A stretch of 64,000 nucleotides of DNA from Saussurea involucrata. Lineage: Eukaryota > Streptophyta > Magnoliopsida > Asterales > Asteraceae. This document shows positions 22,301 through 32,888 of this stretch, piece after piece; position 1 is the stretch's first letter; each line of letters starts with the position of its first letter. Made by a program: the position numbers and the translations under genes. The DNA is taken from positions 254,746,422 through 254,810,421 of the forward strand of contig CM066321.1 in assembly GCA_033807775.1 (NCBI GenBank). Reading direction: 5' to 3'. The notes beneath the pieces are model-generated. The model had not been told where the DNA came from. It searched no databases and saw nothing but the letters and a program-made list of their open reading frames with translations.

Positions 22301-23806
22301 CTTCATACCCGACACTATTTTGAATTTCCTCCCAGAGCTGTCTCCCTGTATTTCCAGTACTCTTCCTTCGGTTTGGGGTATTCGGACGATCTTTTCGGAG
22401 CAAATGATCTCAGCGCGATTCTTTGATAACCAATCCATACCTACGACTATATCGAAGCTTCCTAACCTGATTGGGATTAAATCTATGCTAAAATCTTTTT
22501 CCGCCAATTTTAAGGTACAGTTCATAATTACATCTTTGGCCCTAACTTCTTGTCCATTAGCAAATTCTATAATATAGGCTTCTTTCAACCTTTGAGGTTC
22601 CAAGTCAATTTTCGGCCTAAATTCTAGTGATACAAAGCTCCTATCTGCTCCCGAATCAAATAGTACTGTTGCATAATGATTATTCAAGAGAAACGTACCG
22701 GTGACTACATCTGGGTTTCGTCTTGCCTCATCTGCTCCAATTTCAAACACTCGGCCTCGTGCCTGACCTCCTTGATTCCCTTGATTAAATGGTCGCGCTT
22801 GATTTGCATTAGGCCTTCGGTTTAGTCTCGGACATGCGTTCCGATAGTGATCAGGGCTCCCACACTCGTGACATGTTCGCCTTCCTCCGCTCTTGCAATC
22901 TTTAGCGACATGGCCTCCTTTGCTACACTTGGAGCAAATGATGCATCTTCCGAGGTGTCGATTATTGCACTTGGTGCATCTTGGGCATAGCCCTCTTTCC
23001 TTCTCTTCGACCTGTGCTTGAACCCCAAAATTTCCTGTCACCCTATGACCCTTGTCTGTTCTTCCCCCGAACTGCCTTCTTGCAGGCTCTTCTATCTTTC
23101 TTTTCCCAGCGGCCTTGTCATTCCCTGATGTTCTTGAACGATTCGCGTTGTTGGTGAGTCTTGTTGCTAAATTTACTGCTTCTTGGAGAGTCTTTGGGTC
23201 AGCTGAAGTGACATTTCCTCTGATTCCTTCAGATAAACCCCACACATACCTATCCACTCTGTTTTCCTCGGGCGTCACCAAATGTGGCACCAGCTTTGCC
23301 AACTCATGGAAACGGGCAGTGTAAGAGTCTATATCGTTTCCCTTCATTTCATGATTCCACAGTTCTGCCTCCAGCTTCTGGATTTCACTTCTTGGGCAAT
23401 ACTCTCCCTTGAGTAGCTTCTTGAACTCTTCCCACGTAAGGTTGTAAGCCGCTTCCCGTCCACGGGTTTGTACTTGTGTGTTCCACCATGTTAGTGCTCG
23501 GCCTTGCAACAAACAAGCAGCAAATTCTACTTTGTTTCCTTCTGTGCACTTGCTGATATGAAGAACGGATTCCATACCCTCAATCCATGTCAGTAATCCC
23601 ACAGCTCCTTCAGTTCCATGGAATTCTTTAGGGTTGCAGCCCCTAAAGGTCTTATATGTGCATTCCCTATTTCCACTGGTTCCCGCATTGTTTCCTGCGT
23701 TAGCATTAAGACCTGCCGCTACTTGGCTCACAATATTTGGAAGTGCGGCCAAAACTTGCTCGGACACGAGCCGTGCGATTTCGGGATCCTCTCTTCTTGG
23801 AGGCAT
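19367..23806 (-). CDS. Gag-pol polyprotein with chromodomain, unit 2
   Basis: This 1479-residue product is identical to that of unit 1 at every residue, with all catalytic residues present (protease D384, RT D720-D721, integrase D1126, D1187, E1223). It is followed by the PPT at 19333 and preceded by an identical accessory ORF. Identity with unit 1, against two changes in unit 3, suggests units 1 and 2 separated most recently or were homogenised. Confidence 0.95.
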   Translation of the reverse strand: MPPRREDPEIARLVSEQVLAALPNIVSQVAAGLNANAGNNAGTSGNRECTYKTFRGCNPKEFHGTEGAVGLLTWIEGMESVLHISKCTEGNKVEFAACLLQGRALTWWNTQVQTRGREAAYNLTWEEFKKLLKGEYCPRSEIQKLEAELWNHEMKGNDIDSYTARFHELAKLVPHLVTPEENRVDRYVWGLSEGIRGNVTSADPKTLQEAVNLATRLTNNANRSRTSGNDKAAGKRKIEEPARRQFGGRTDKGHRVTGNFGVQAQVEEKERGLCPRCTKCNNRHLGRCIICSKCSKGGHVAKDCKSGGRRTCHECGSPDHYRNACPRLNRRPNANQARPFNQGNQGGQARGRVFEIGADEARRNPDVVTGTFLLNNHYATVLFDSGADRSFVSLEFRPKIDLEPQRLKEAYIIEFANGQEVRAKDVIMNCTLKLAEKDFSIDLIPIRLGSFDIVVGMDWLSKNRAEIICSEKIVRIPQTEGRVLEIQGDSSGRKFKIVSGMKMRKYLRKDCVAFLTHVVDKEIKEKNIQDFPIVRDFPEVFPDELPGLPPPRQVEFHIDLIPGAAPVAKSPYRLAPSEMQELSGQLKELLDKGFIRPSSSPWGAPVLFVKKKDGSFRMCIDYRELNKLTIKNRYPLPRIDDLFDQLQGATYFSKIDLRSGYHQMRVRKEDIPKTAFRTRYGHYEFLVMPFGLTNAPAVFMDLMNRVCRPYLDKFVIVFIDDILIYSRSKKDHEQHLKQILELLKDQKLYAKLSKCEFWIREVQFLGHVVNEDGIHVDPAKIEAIKKWEAPKTPTEIRSFLGLAGYYRRFIANFSKIAQPLTALTQKDKKFDWGEKQEEAFRTLKHKLCNAPILALPEGADNFVVYCDASHRGLGCVLMQKDKVIAYASRQLKVHEKNYTTHDLELGAVVFALKIWRHYLYGTKCTVFTDHKSLQHIFDQKMLNMRQRRWVELLSDYDCEIKYHPGKANVVADALSRKERVKPSRARAMGTMVRTSLKDQILEAQEEALKEENLKGEALHHLEKEFDTQPDGVRYFRNRVWVPKVVNLRSIILDEAHKSRYSIHPGADKMYKDLKEYYWWPGMKKDVALYVSKCQTCALVKAEHQKPSGLLQQPEIPEWKWEQISMDFITKLPRTRKGHDSIWVIVDRLTKSAHFLPIREDFKVEKLAQIYINEIVTRHGVPTSIISDRDSRFTSRLWRSVQKALGTRLDLSTAYHPQTDGQTERTIQTLEDMLRACVLDFGGNWDTHLPLVEFSYNNSYHTSLKCAPYEALYGRKCRSPLSWLEVGDRQLLRPDIIQETTDKIVTIQERLKVARTRQKSYADNRRKPLEFQVGDKVLLKVSPWKGLVRFGKKGKLSPRYIGPFEILEKIGPVAYRLKLPQELSAIHDTFHVSNLKKCLSDESLVLPLEDIQVSEQLRIIEEPVEILDRDVKRLRRSKIPIVKVRWSARHGPEYTWEREDFMKSKYPQLFVKELTGNVSR

Positions 23807-24159
23807 AGTCCTACAGGTATGGTTTTAATTAAGGATTTAGTCACACGGTCACCATTACGGTTATTTGGTTACACTTCCTACTTGTTATGTTAATCTAAGT
23901 TATGGTACTACTTCATGCATACTATCATTATTATCTACACGTATTGTCATAACAACATACCATAATTTCACAATCATGTATTAAAGTACTTGAGATATGT
24001 GAGCATTAAACAAGCATTTCATTCATAAACCATAAATATTCAAATTCCAACAGAAACAATTAACAAAAATTTTCAATGTTTGGAATTTAATGGCTACATG
24101 CTCCAAAAATATAGGTTCAAGTTTTAAATAAATCCCCAAAAGCTTCTAATAGTGGTCTT

Positions 24160-24777
24160 CTAATGCATCAGTGCCCACAACAGCAGTCCCAACACCAAAA
24201 CCAAGGCTCCTATCACCCAAGCCAGGTACCTACGTAGGGCTCTCACCTCCCTCCTAGTGATGTCAATGACCTCCAAGGTTCGGTCTGAGACTTCACTATG
24301 TGTTTTCAGCACCTCCATCACCCCGTTCAGGGTTTGGTGCTGTCCGTCCAACCTCTCTCCGTGGTGTTGAATGTCGTGAGCCATCATTAGGACCCACTGG
24401 CTTTCCTGGGTAGTCATACCAGGAGGGTGAGCCACAGGCACTCCTGTTACCACCTGGGGGTTTCCTCGCTGCACTCCCGATCGGGAGGTCTCTCCTTCGC
24501 CTCTAGGTGGTTGGGTAAGACTCACACGTATGGGTAATGGGACACTCTTCCTTGCCGTGGCCCTAACTCTTGGTCCTCGTAGGATACGTGGAGGGGACTG
24601 AGTGAGTGGTGCACTAGATTCTTCCTGGTTGTCTTCATATGGGTCTCTCTCAACTACAACCGGTGCAATGCCCCTCGGTCGGCCAGTAACGTAGCCGGAA
24701 AGGTCTGCCGAGTACGATTGCTCGGAATGGGTATACTCCGAAGGAGTGTGCTCGGACGGGTCATATTCAGACGACAT
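24160..24777 (-). CDS. Accessory tail-anchored-type ORF, unit 2
   Basis: Identical 205-residue product to unit 1: Ser/Glu/Tyr-rich N-terminus, helical middle, basic flank and one C-terminal hydrophobic segment (residues 185-204). Function unknown. Confidence 0.75.
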   Translation of the reverse strand: MSSEYDPSEHTPSEYTHSEQSYSADLSGYVTGRPRGIAPVVVERDPYEDNQEESSAPLTQSPPRILRGPRVRATARKSVPLPIRVSLTQPPRGEGETSRSGVQRGNPQVVTGVPVAHPPGMTTQESQWVLMMAHDIQHHGERLDGQHQTLNGVMEVLKTHSEVSDRTLEVIDITRREVRALRRYLAWVIGALVLVLGLLLWALMH

Positions 24778-25030
24778 AGTGAGCTGCGATAATAGTAGAC
24801 TTTGTTATTATGTGTACTATTGTAAGTGCTAAAAATATGCAAGGTTTATGCAACACACACCAAGTCATGCTTACCATGTTTTGGTAGAAAATTTATTTAT
24901 AAGCATACTTCCATTATGACCAACCCGAGTCTCTCATTATATTTACCCGAATTAAACATAGGTGATCAAGCTTTGTTTAATTGAGGTATAATAATGTGAC
25001 ATTCGACTTGGTTATATTAGCAATATACTT

Positions 25031-25034
<4 letters not shown>

Positions 25035-25068
<34 letters not shown>
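25035..25068. repeat. Expanded poly-T run, unit 2
   Basis: T34 where units 1 and 3 have T19. This is replication slippage or sequencing error, and a useful tag for the middle unit in raw reads. Confidence 0.85.
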
Positions 25069-25069
<1 letters not shown>

Positions 25070-25165
25070 ACACTCCTTTCGAAAGCCTTTTTTGAAAATA
25101 GTTTGTGTTATGGTTGGGTTATAGATGTGGTTTCCATAAGAAAACCGGCATTCTCTATAACCTAT

Positions 25166-25178
25166 GGCTCTGATACCA
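25166..25178 (-). other. Primer binding site, initiator tRNA-Met, unit 2
   Basis: TGGTATCAGAGCC on the minus strand, five bases from LTR 3. Confidence 0.85.
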
Positions 25179-25183
25179 ATTTC

Positions 25184-28061
25184 TGTCACACCCCGCTAAA
25201 GCGGAAACACGAGATGTAACAGATAGAGTTTCATAGCATTAGGAAATAAACAACACCAACCATACAATTACACAAAGTATACGTTACAAAGTCCCAAAAA
25301 TTTAAAGTTAAGGGTTTACAATCCCAAAGTTTACATGTAACCCAAAATAATGTTTTTATCAAGATATGACAAAAGACGAGTCTCGGTTGATGTCGACATG
25401 CATGCTAAATTTAAACCTTGTCAGTTACCTTCTTAGCCCCTGAAAAGCATGTTTAAAACAAAAGGTCAACTACAAAGAGTTGGTGAGTTCACAGGTTTTT
25501 CCATACACAACAATTTTTCTTCCAATGGTTACTCTCATGAAACGTTCGTTCATGACAAGCTCCAAAGTTAAAAGGTTTATGGGTACAATTTACAATGAGT
25601 GATTTTGTAAGATATATAAGTGTTGAGCCACTACTAAGCCTCCGACAATCTACGCCCCGCGAACTACCTCAGAGGTGGTATACTAACCCACGTGAGAAGA
25701 ACATTATTACCAGATAAAGTGCACCCCTACTCGTCAGTTAAGGTGGGTTTGTCAAACCAAATAGCGCTATCCACAAGTATCACCGGCTCGTTACGAGTTA
25801 ATAAGTAGTGTATTTACTGGGGACTTACCATTTTCATTATCACTCAACATATCTTTATCACTTATGTACAATTGTCCATTCATTAGTACTCATTCTTCAA
25901 GGCATAAATATCCACAATTTAATATCATGAATCATTTAGCATTTTAAAAACATAACATGCTTTTCACCCCAAACATTTAAACAAGTAAAAACGGGGCTGT
26001 GATTACTCACCTTAACGTGTAGACGCGGAGTTGCGCAAGCTTGATTGCTTAATGCCTTACGGTTCTCCTATAAAGTCAAATAAGCTCTATAAGTCCTTCA
26101 TAGCTACTCAAGGTTAAACTTAACTAATTTAGTCCACCTCTTGTGAAATGCCTTTGCTTTAGTATTTAATTTGAAATGATGAATTTAACATTTTCCCAAT
26201 GTTTTAATCATGTATATGTACCTATAAGGTTAAAATAATAAAATCCCACACTTTTTCCAAAATACTTAATCTGGCAGAAACTTTGTTCCTCAAAAATGGT
26301 TATTAAAATATACTTTCTGGAATGACAAATTTACTCATTTTTTTATATGTAGTACTATACTGAGTTAAGGCTATTTTGACCAAATTTCATAAATTTTGAA
26401 GGTGTTTAAGGGGTCCAAATAATTTTTATTAACTTGTGTTATACAGGGTCTAAAACAGATTGCACCCTTCTGTGAAAAACAGACCTTTGGAAGGTCAAAA
26501 CTCAACATTATGCAGAGTTTTTACATGCTCTGGAAACCTAACACATAGAAGCATCTCATGGAAAAAGACTCATAAATTATTGATAAGTTTTGAGGGAGTT
26601 ATGGCCAAATGAAGTTGCATGTACCAATCTGTCAATCTTGGACAGATTGACACACTTGACTTGTAAAAATTGTTTGAGTGACCAAAACACCATATATTTT
26701 TATGAAACCAACTGCATGTGAAACTTAACTCATATAAGGATCTTCCAGAAGAAAAATAAAGTACTTTTATGCATGCTATAGAAAACTACAGGCAAAACAA
26801 AGTGACACAAAAATCTGTCAGATCATCTGCTGCACACCAGATTTGTTCTAAGGAGTTGAAAGCTCAAAACTCAATATTTTCGTATGAGACCAGTGGGGTT
26901 TGAACCCCAACTCATTAACATTTACTCCAGAAGAAAAATCAAAGAATTTGGACATGAATTGACCAAGGTATGGTTGTCCAAAGTACATGCAACCCAACTG
27001 CCAGATTCTGGAACTTAAAGACTCTCACTAAAACTCATTTTTTGAGCACTTTAACATCCATAGATGTGGATCCTTTTGCTAAAGATTCAATCCCCACATC
27101 ATATGACATGTTTTTAAAAAGAACATACTTTAAACTTATAGAGAAAATGTGCATGCAAAGTCAAAATTTCCAGATTCTTATAAAAGAACAAAACCCACAT
27201 TTTGATGATTTTTCTCATTTTTCTCATGTTCATGATGGAAGTTCATAGATTTTCACCATGTTATGGACATTTTTCATGTCCTTGGTGTTTTATCTCCCTT
27301 CTAGAACAAGAAAAAGAGTTCATCCATTTGGATGAAATGAAAGTATAGAACAAGGTAGGAAAATGGCATAAAAGGTGCCAAAAGAGCATAAATGACACTT
27401 AGTTTAGTGTTCTTACCTTGGGAGGATAATGCAAGTACTTTAAACCTTGAAATTTCGTATTTGAATACTTGTTCAAGGGCTGGAATAATCTGGAGTTGAG
27501 GGTTTAAAGTGATGAAGAAGATGGAGAGGACAATTATCTTCAAGAGAGAGAGAGAGAGAGAAGAAGATGGATGGTTTTCTTCAAATATTTGAAATGAACA
27601 AAAATTTTTGACAATGAGGAGATTTAAGGGGGGGGGGGGGGGGTGGCCGGCCCCTATATGGGCCCCCAACCCTTGCACAATAATTTTTTTTTAAAAAAAA
27701 TGAGCCCATAATTATGTCCTAAAAAAAAACCATTTTTATCTAAAATTTTAATTGTGAAATAAGCTTCTAAAATACCTTCTTGTGTTATTATTAAATCTTG
27801 TAAAAAGAAGGATTTGTATATAAAGTAAAACCCTATATTTTATATGGATTTTATGTTATTTAAGGTATTTTGGCATTTCACAAGGTGTTCCGGTTAGTCT
27901 CGGGTCGAAACCGGGTCTTTTAAGCAACTACCGGGAATTTTAGCGATTTTTCGCTTTAATATTTTCTGGATGAGTCCTAATAGGGTGTATTCTCTCTATT
28001 AACATTAGTGAGGGCTTAACAGATGCTAACCTGGAAGTTTCGATTTTTGTCGAATGTTACA
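25184..28061 (-). mobile_element. Tekay LTR 3 (shared between units 2 and 3)
   Basis: TG...CA, 2878 bp, G16 run at 27628-27643. It shares C at 26513 with LTR 4 and has private changes (GGTTGTCC near 26973 and GAGGAGATTTAA near 27617). Confidence 0.9.
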
Positions 28062-28071
28062 GTTTTCCCCC
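28062..28071 (-). other. Polypurine tract, unit 3
   Basis: GGGGGAAAAC in sense, abutting LTR 3. Confidence 0.75.
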
Positions 28072-28095
28072 GTTAGAGAAATTTCGTCCCGAAAT

Positions 28096-31000
28096 TTAAC
28101 GACTGACATTCCCAGTTAGTTCCTTGACGAACAGCTGAGGATATTTACTTTTCATAAAATCCTCCCGCTCCCAAGTGTATTCTGGTCCATGCCTTGCACT
28201 CCATCGAACTTTTACGATCGGGATTTTGCTACGTCTTAACCGCTTAACATCTCGGTCAAGTATCTCCACGGGTTCTTCTATAATGCGTAACTGCTCGCTC
28301 ACTTGAATATCTTCCAATGGTAGTACCAATGATTCATCCGATAGGCATTTCTTCAGATTCGACACATGGAATGTGTCGTGAATAGCGCTTAACTCTTGTG
28401 GTAGTTTGAGTCTGTAAGCAACTGGTCCAATCTTTTCCAGTATCTCAAACGGACCGATATATCTTGGGCTCAACTTGCCCTTCTTCCCAAATCGTACCAA
28501 TCCTTTCCATGGTGATACCTTTAATAGTACCTTATCGCCCACCTGAAATTCCAATGGCTTCCTGCGATTATCTGCATAACTCTTCTGACGAGTTCTGGCA
28601 ACTTTCAGTCTTTCCTGAATGGTTACGATCTTGTCCGTGGTCTCCTGTATTATGTCGGGTCTTAACAGCTGCCTGTCACCAACCTCCAACCAGCTGAGTG
28701 GGGATCTACATTTGCGTCCATATAGGGCTTCGTATGGTGCGCACTTTAAGCTGGTATGGTAGCTATTGTTGTAAGAGAATTCAACCAGCGGTAAGTGAGT
28801 ATCCCAATTTCCCCCAAAATCTAGTACACAGGCTCGCAGCATGTCTTCCAGTGTTTGTATAGTTCTTTCTGTCTGACCGTCCGTCTGTGGGTGGTAGGCA
28901 GTGCTCAAGTCCAAACGTGTGCCCAACGCTTTCTGGACTGACCGCCAAAGGCGTGACGTAAAACGGCTATCTCTGTCCGAGATAATGGAAGTAGGTACTC
29001 CATGACGCGTCACAATCTCGTTGATGTATATCTGAGCAAGCTTTTCCACCTTGAAGTCTTCCCGAATAGGCAGAAAATGTGCAGATTTTGTAAGCCGATC
29101 CACTATAACCCAGATTGAATCATGTCCTTTCCTTGTCCTGGGTAACTTAGTTATGAAATCCATACTTATTTGTTCCCATTTCCACTCGGGAATCTCCGGT
29201 TGCTGAAGAAGACCTGATGGTTTCTGATGTTCAGCCTTAACCAGTGCACAAGTTTGGCACTTGCTTACATACAAAGCAACATCTTTCTTCATCCCTGGCC
29301 ACCAATAATATTCCTTCAGATCCTTGTACATTTTATCGGCCCCGGGGTGAATTGAATATCTTGATTTATGGGCTTCATCCAGGATTATTGATCGCAGATT
29401 GACAACCTTAGGTACCCAAACTCTATTTCGGAAGTAACGCACCCCGTCTGGTTGTGTATCAAATTCCTTTTCCAGATGATGTAGAGCTTCGCCCTTCAAA
29501 TTCTCCTCTTTTAATGCTTCTTCTTGTGCTTCGAGGATTTGATCCTTAAGGCTCGTCCGGACCATCGTTCCCATGGCTCTTGCCCTTGATGGTTTCACCC
29601 TTTCCTTTCGGCTTAACGCGTCAGCCACAACATTAGCTTTGCCCGGATGGTACTTTATCTCGCAATCGTAGTCGCTAAGCAGTTCAACCCATCTCCGTTG
29701 TCGCATATTCAGCATTTTCTGATCAAAAATGTGTTGTAAGCTCTTGTGATCGGTAAAGACGGTACATTTAGTGCCGTAGAGATAGTGTCTCCAAATCTTG
29801 AGTGCGAACACTACGGCTCCTAGCTCCAAATCATGGGTGGTATAATTCTTTTCATGAACCTTAAGTTGCCTTGATGCGTAGGCAATAACCTTGTCTTTTT
29901 GCATTAGCACACACCCCAACCCTCGGTGTGAGGCATCGCAGTAAACAACAAAATTGTCTGCACCCTCTGGTAGAGCTAAGATCGGTGCATTGCAAAGCTT
30001 ATGTTTAAGCGTCCGAAAGGCTTCTTCCTGCTTCTCTCCCCAATCGAACTTCTTGTCTTTCTGGGTTAATGTCGTTAATGGTTGTGCAATTTTGGAGAAA
30101 TTTGCAATGAAACGCCGATAGTAACCAGCTAAACCGAGAAACGAACGGATTTCAGTCGGAGTCTTCGGGGCTTCCCACTTCTTTATGGCTTCTATCTTGG
30201 CCGGATCAACATGAATTCCATCTTCATTAACTACATGACCAAGAAATTGCACTTCACGAATCCAAAATTCGCATTTGGAAAGTTTAGCATACAGCTTCTG
30301 GTCCTTGAGCAGTTCTAGTATTTGCTTTAAATGTTGCTCATGATCCTTCTTGCTTCGTGAATAAATCAATATGTCATCTATGAACACGATTACGAACTTG
30401 TCCAAGTATGGTCGACATACTCTGTTCATCAGATCCATAAAGACTGCTGGAGCGTTTGTCAGACCAAAAGGCATGACTAGGAACTCATAATGTCCATATC
30501 GAGTCCTAAACGCTGTCTTGGGAATGTCCTCCTTACGAACTCTCATCTGATGATATCCAGACCGAAGATCGATCTTTGAAAAGTACGTAGCTCCTTGAAG
30601 TTGGTCGAACAGGTCATCGATTCGAGGAAGGGGATATCGGTTCTTGATGGTCAGCTTGTTGAGTTCTCTGTAGTCGATACACATTCGAAAAGAACCATCT
30701 TTCTTTTTAACGAACAAAACTGGAGCTCCCCAGGGTGAAGAGCTGGGTCGTATGAATCCTTTATCGAGCAGCTCTTTGAGTTGGCCTGACAACTCCTGCA
30801 TTTCTGAAGGTGCTAACCGGTACGGTGACTTCGCTACGGGTGCCGCTCCTGGAATTAAGTCGATATGAAATTCGACTTGTCTTGGTGGTGGTAATCCAGG
30901 TAATTCATCTGGGAATACCTCAGGAAAATCTCGTACTATTGGAAAGTCTTGAATATTCTTCTCTTTGATCTCCTTATCCACCACGTGTGTCAGAAACGCA

Positions 31001-32535
31001 ACACAATCTTTTCGCAAATATTTTCGCATCTTCATACCCGACACTATTTTGAATTTCCTCCCAGAGCTGTCTCCCTGTATTTCCAGTACTCTTCCTTCGG
31101 TTTGGGGTATTCGGACGATCTTTTCGGAGCAAATGATCTCAGCGCGATTCTTTGATAACCAATCCATACCTACGACTATATCGAAGCTTCCTAACCTGAT
31201 TGGGATTAAATCTATGCTAAAATCTTTTTCCGCCAATTTTAAGGTACAGTTCATAATTACATCTTTGGCCCTAACTTCTTGTCCATTAGCAAATTCTATA
31301 ATATAGGCTTCTTTCAACCTTTGAGGTTCCAAGTCAATTTTCGGCCTAAATTCTAGTGATACAAAGCTCCTATCTGCTCCCGAATCAAATAGTACTGTTG
31401 CATAATGATTATTCAAGAGAAACGTACCGGTGACTACATCTGGGTTTCGTCTTGCCTCATCTGCTCCAATTTCAAACACTCGGCCTCGTGCCTGACCTCC
31501 TTGATTCCCTTGATTAAATGGTCGCGCTTGATTTGCATTAGGCCTTCGGTTTAGTCTCGGACATGCGTTCCGATAGTGATCAGGGCTCCCACACTCGTGA
31601 CATATTCGCCTTCCTCCGCTCTTGCAATCTTTAGCGACATGGCCTCCTTTGCTACACTTGGAGCAAATGATGCATCTTCCGAGGTGTCGATTATTGCACT
31701 TGGTGCATCTTGGGCATAGCCCTCTTTCCTTCTCTTCGACCTGTGCTTGAACCCCAAAATTTCCTGTCACCCTATGACCCTTGTCTGTTCTTCCCCCGAA
31801 CTGCCTTCTTGCAGGCTCTTCTATCTTTCTTTTCCCAGCGGCCTTGTCATTCCCTGATGTTCTTGAACGATTCGCGTTGTTGGTGAGTCTTGTTGCTAAA
31901 TTTACTGCTTCTTGGAGAGTCTTTGGGTCAGCTGAAGTGACATTTCCTCTGATTCCTTCAGATAAACCCCACACATACCTATCCACTCTGTTTTCCTCGG
32001 GCGTCACCAAATGTGGCACCAGCTTTGCCAACTCATGGAAACGGGCAGTGTAAGAGTCTATATCGTTTCCCTTCATTTCATGATTCCACAGTTCTGCCTC
32101 CAGCTTCTGGATTTCACTTCTTGGGCAATACTCTCCCTTGAGTAGCTTCTTGAACTCTTCCCACGTAAGGTTGTAAGCCGCTTCCCGTCCACGGGTTTGT
32201 ACTTGTGTGTTCCACCATGTTAGTGCTCGGCCTTGCAACAAACAAGCAGCAAATTCTACTTTGTTTCCTTCTGTGCACTTGCTGATATGAAGAACGGATT
32301 CCATACCCTCAATCCATGTCAGTAATCCCACAGCTCCTTCAGTTCCATGGAATTCTTTAGGGTTGCAGCCCCTAAAGGTCTTATATGTGCATTCCCTATT
32401 TCCACTGGTTCCCGCATTGTTTCCTGCGTTAGCATTAAGACCTGCCGCTACTTGGCTCACAATATTTGGAAGTGCGGCCAAAACTTGCTCGGACACGAGC
32501 CGTGCGATTTCGGGATCCTCTCTTCTTGGAGGCAT
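28096..32535 (-). CDS. Gag-pol polyprotein with chromodomain, unit 3
   Basis: Intact 1479-codon frame with two residue changes against units 1 and 2: T311I, between the two CCHC knuckles (base 31604), and A822T, between RT and RNase H (base 30072). Neither touches a zinc ligand or catalytic acid. Other differences I saw (near 30358, 30670 and 30868) are silent. This is the unit next to the outer 5' LTR, so it is the one with its own complete upstream LTR at the promoter-proximal end of the array. Confidence 0.95.
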   Translation of the reverse strand: MPPRREDPEIARLVSEQVLAALPNIVSQVAAGLNANAGNNAGTSGNRECTYKTFRGCNPKEFHGTEGAVGLLTWIEGMESVLHISKCTEGNKVEFAACLLQGRALTWWNTQVQTRGREAAYNLTWEEFKKLLKGEYCPRSEIQKLEAELWNHEMKGNDIDSYTARFHELAKLVPHLVTPEENRVDRYVWGLSEGIRGNVTSADPKTLQEAVNLATRLTNNANRSRTSGNDKAAGKRKIEEPARRQFGGRTDKGHRVTGNFGVQAQVEEKERGLCPRCTKCNNRHLGRCIICSKCSKGGHVAKDCKSGGRRICHECGSPDHYRNACPRLNRRPNANQARPFNQGNQGGQARGRVFEIGADEARRNPDVVTGTFLLNNHYATVLFDSGADRSFVSLEFRPKIDLEPQRLKEAYIIEFANGQEVRAKDVIMNCTLKLAEKDFSIDLIPIRLGSFDIVVGMDWLSKNRAEIICSEKIVRIPQTEGRVLEIQGDSSGRKFKIVSGMKMRKYLRKDCVAFLTHVVDKEIKEKNIQDFPIVRDFPEVFPDELPGLPPPRQVEFHIDLIPGAAPVAKSPYRLAPSEMQELSGQLKELLDKGFIRPSSSPWGAPVLFVKKKDGSFRMCIDYRELNKLTIKNRYPLPRIDDLFDQLQGATYFSKIDLRSGYHQMRVRKEDIPKTAFRTRYGHYEFLVMPFGLTNAPAVFMDLMNRVCRPYLDKFVIVFIDDILIYSRSKKDHEQHLKQILELLKDQKLYAKLSKCEFWIREVQFLGHVVNEDGIHVDPAKIEAIKKWEAPKTPTEIRSFLGLAGYYRRFIANFSKIAQPLTTLTQKDKKFDWGEKQEEAFRTLKHKLCNAPILALPEGADNFVVYCDASHRGLGCVLMQKDKVIAYASRQLKVHEKNYTTHDLELGAVVFALKIWRHYLYGTKCTVFTDHKSLQHIFDQKMLNMRQRRWVELLSDYDCEIKYHPGKANVVADALSRKERVKPSRARAMGTMVRTSLKDQILEAQEEALKEENLKGEALHHLEKEFDTQPDGVRYFRNRVWVPKVVNLRSIILDEAHKSRYSIHPGADKMYKDLKEYYWWPGMKKDVALYVSKCQTCALVKAEHQKPSGLLQQPEIPEWKWEQISMDFITKLPRTRKGHDSIWVIVDRLTKSAHFLPIREDFKVEKLAQIYINEIVTRHGVPTSIISDRDSRFTSRLWRSVQKALGTRLDLSTAYHPQTDGQTERTIQTLEDMLRACVLDFGGNWDTHLPLVEFSYNNSYHTSLKCAPYEALYGRKCRSPLSWLEVGDRQLLRPDIIQETTDKIVTIQERLKVARTRQKSYADNRRKPLEFQVGDKVLLKVSPWKGLVRFGKKGKLSPRYIGPFEILEKIGPVAYRLKLPQELSAIHDTFHVSNLKKCLSDESLVLPLEDIQVSEQLRIIEEPVEILDRDVKRLRRSKIPIVKVRWSARHGPEYTWEREDFMKSKYPQLFVKELTGNVSR

Positions 32536-32888
32536 AGTCCTACAGGTATGGTTTTAATTAAGGATTTAGTCACACGGTCACCATTACGGTTATTTGGTTA
32601 CACTTCCTACTTGTTATGTTAATCTAAGTTATGGTACTACTTCATGCATACTATCATTATTATCTACACGTATTGTCATAACAACATACCATAATTTCAC
32701 AATCATGTATTAAAGTACTTGAGATATGTGAGCATTAAACAAGCATTTCATTCATAAACCATAAATATTCAAATTCCAACAGAAACAATTAACAAAAATT
32801 TTCAATGTTTGGAATTTAATGGCTACATGCTCCAAAAATATAGGTTCAAGTTTTAAATAAATCCCCAAAAGCTTCTAATAGTGGTCTT

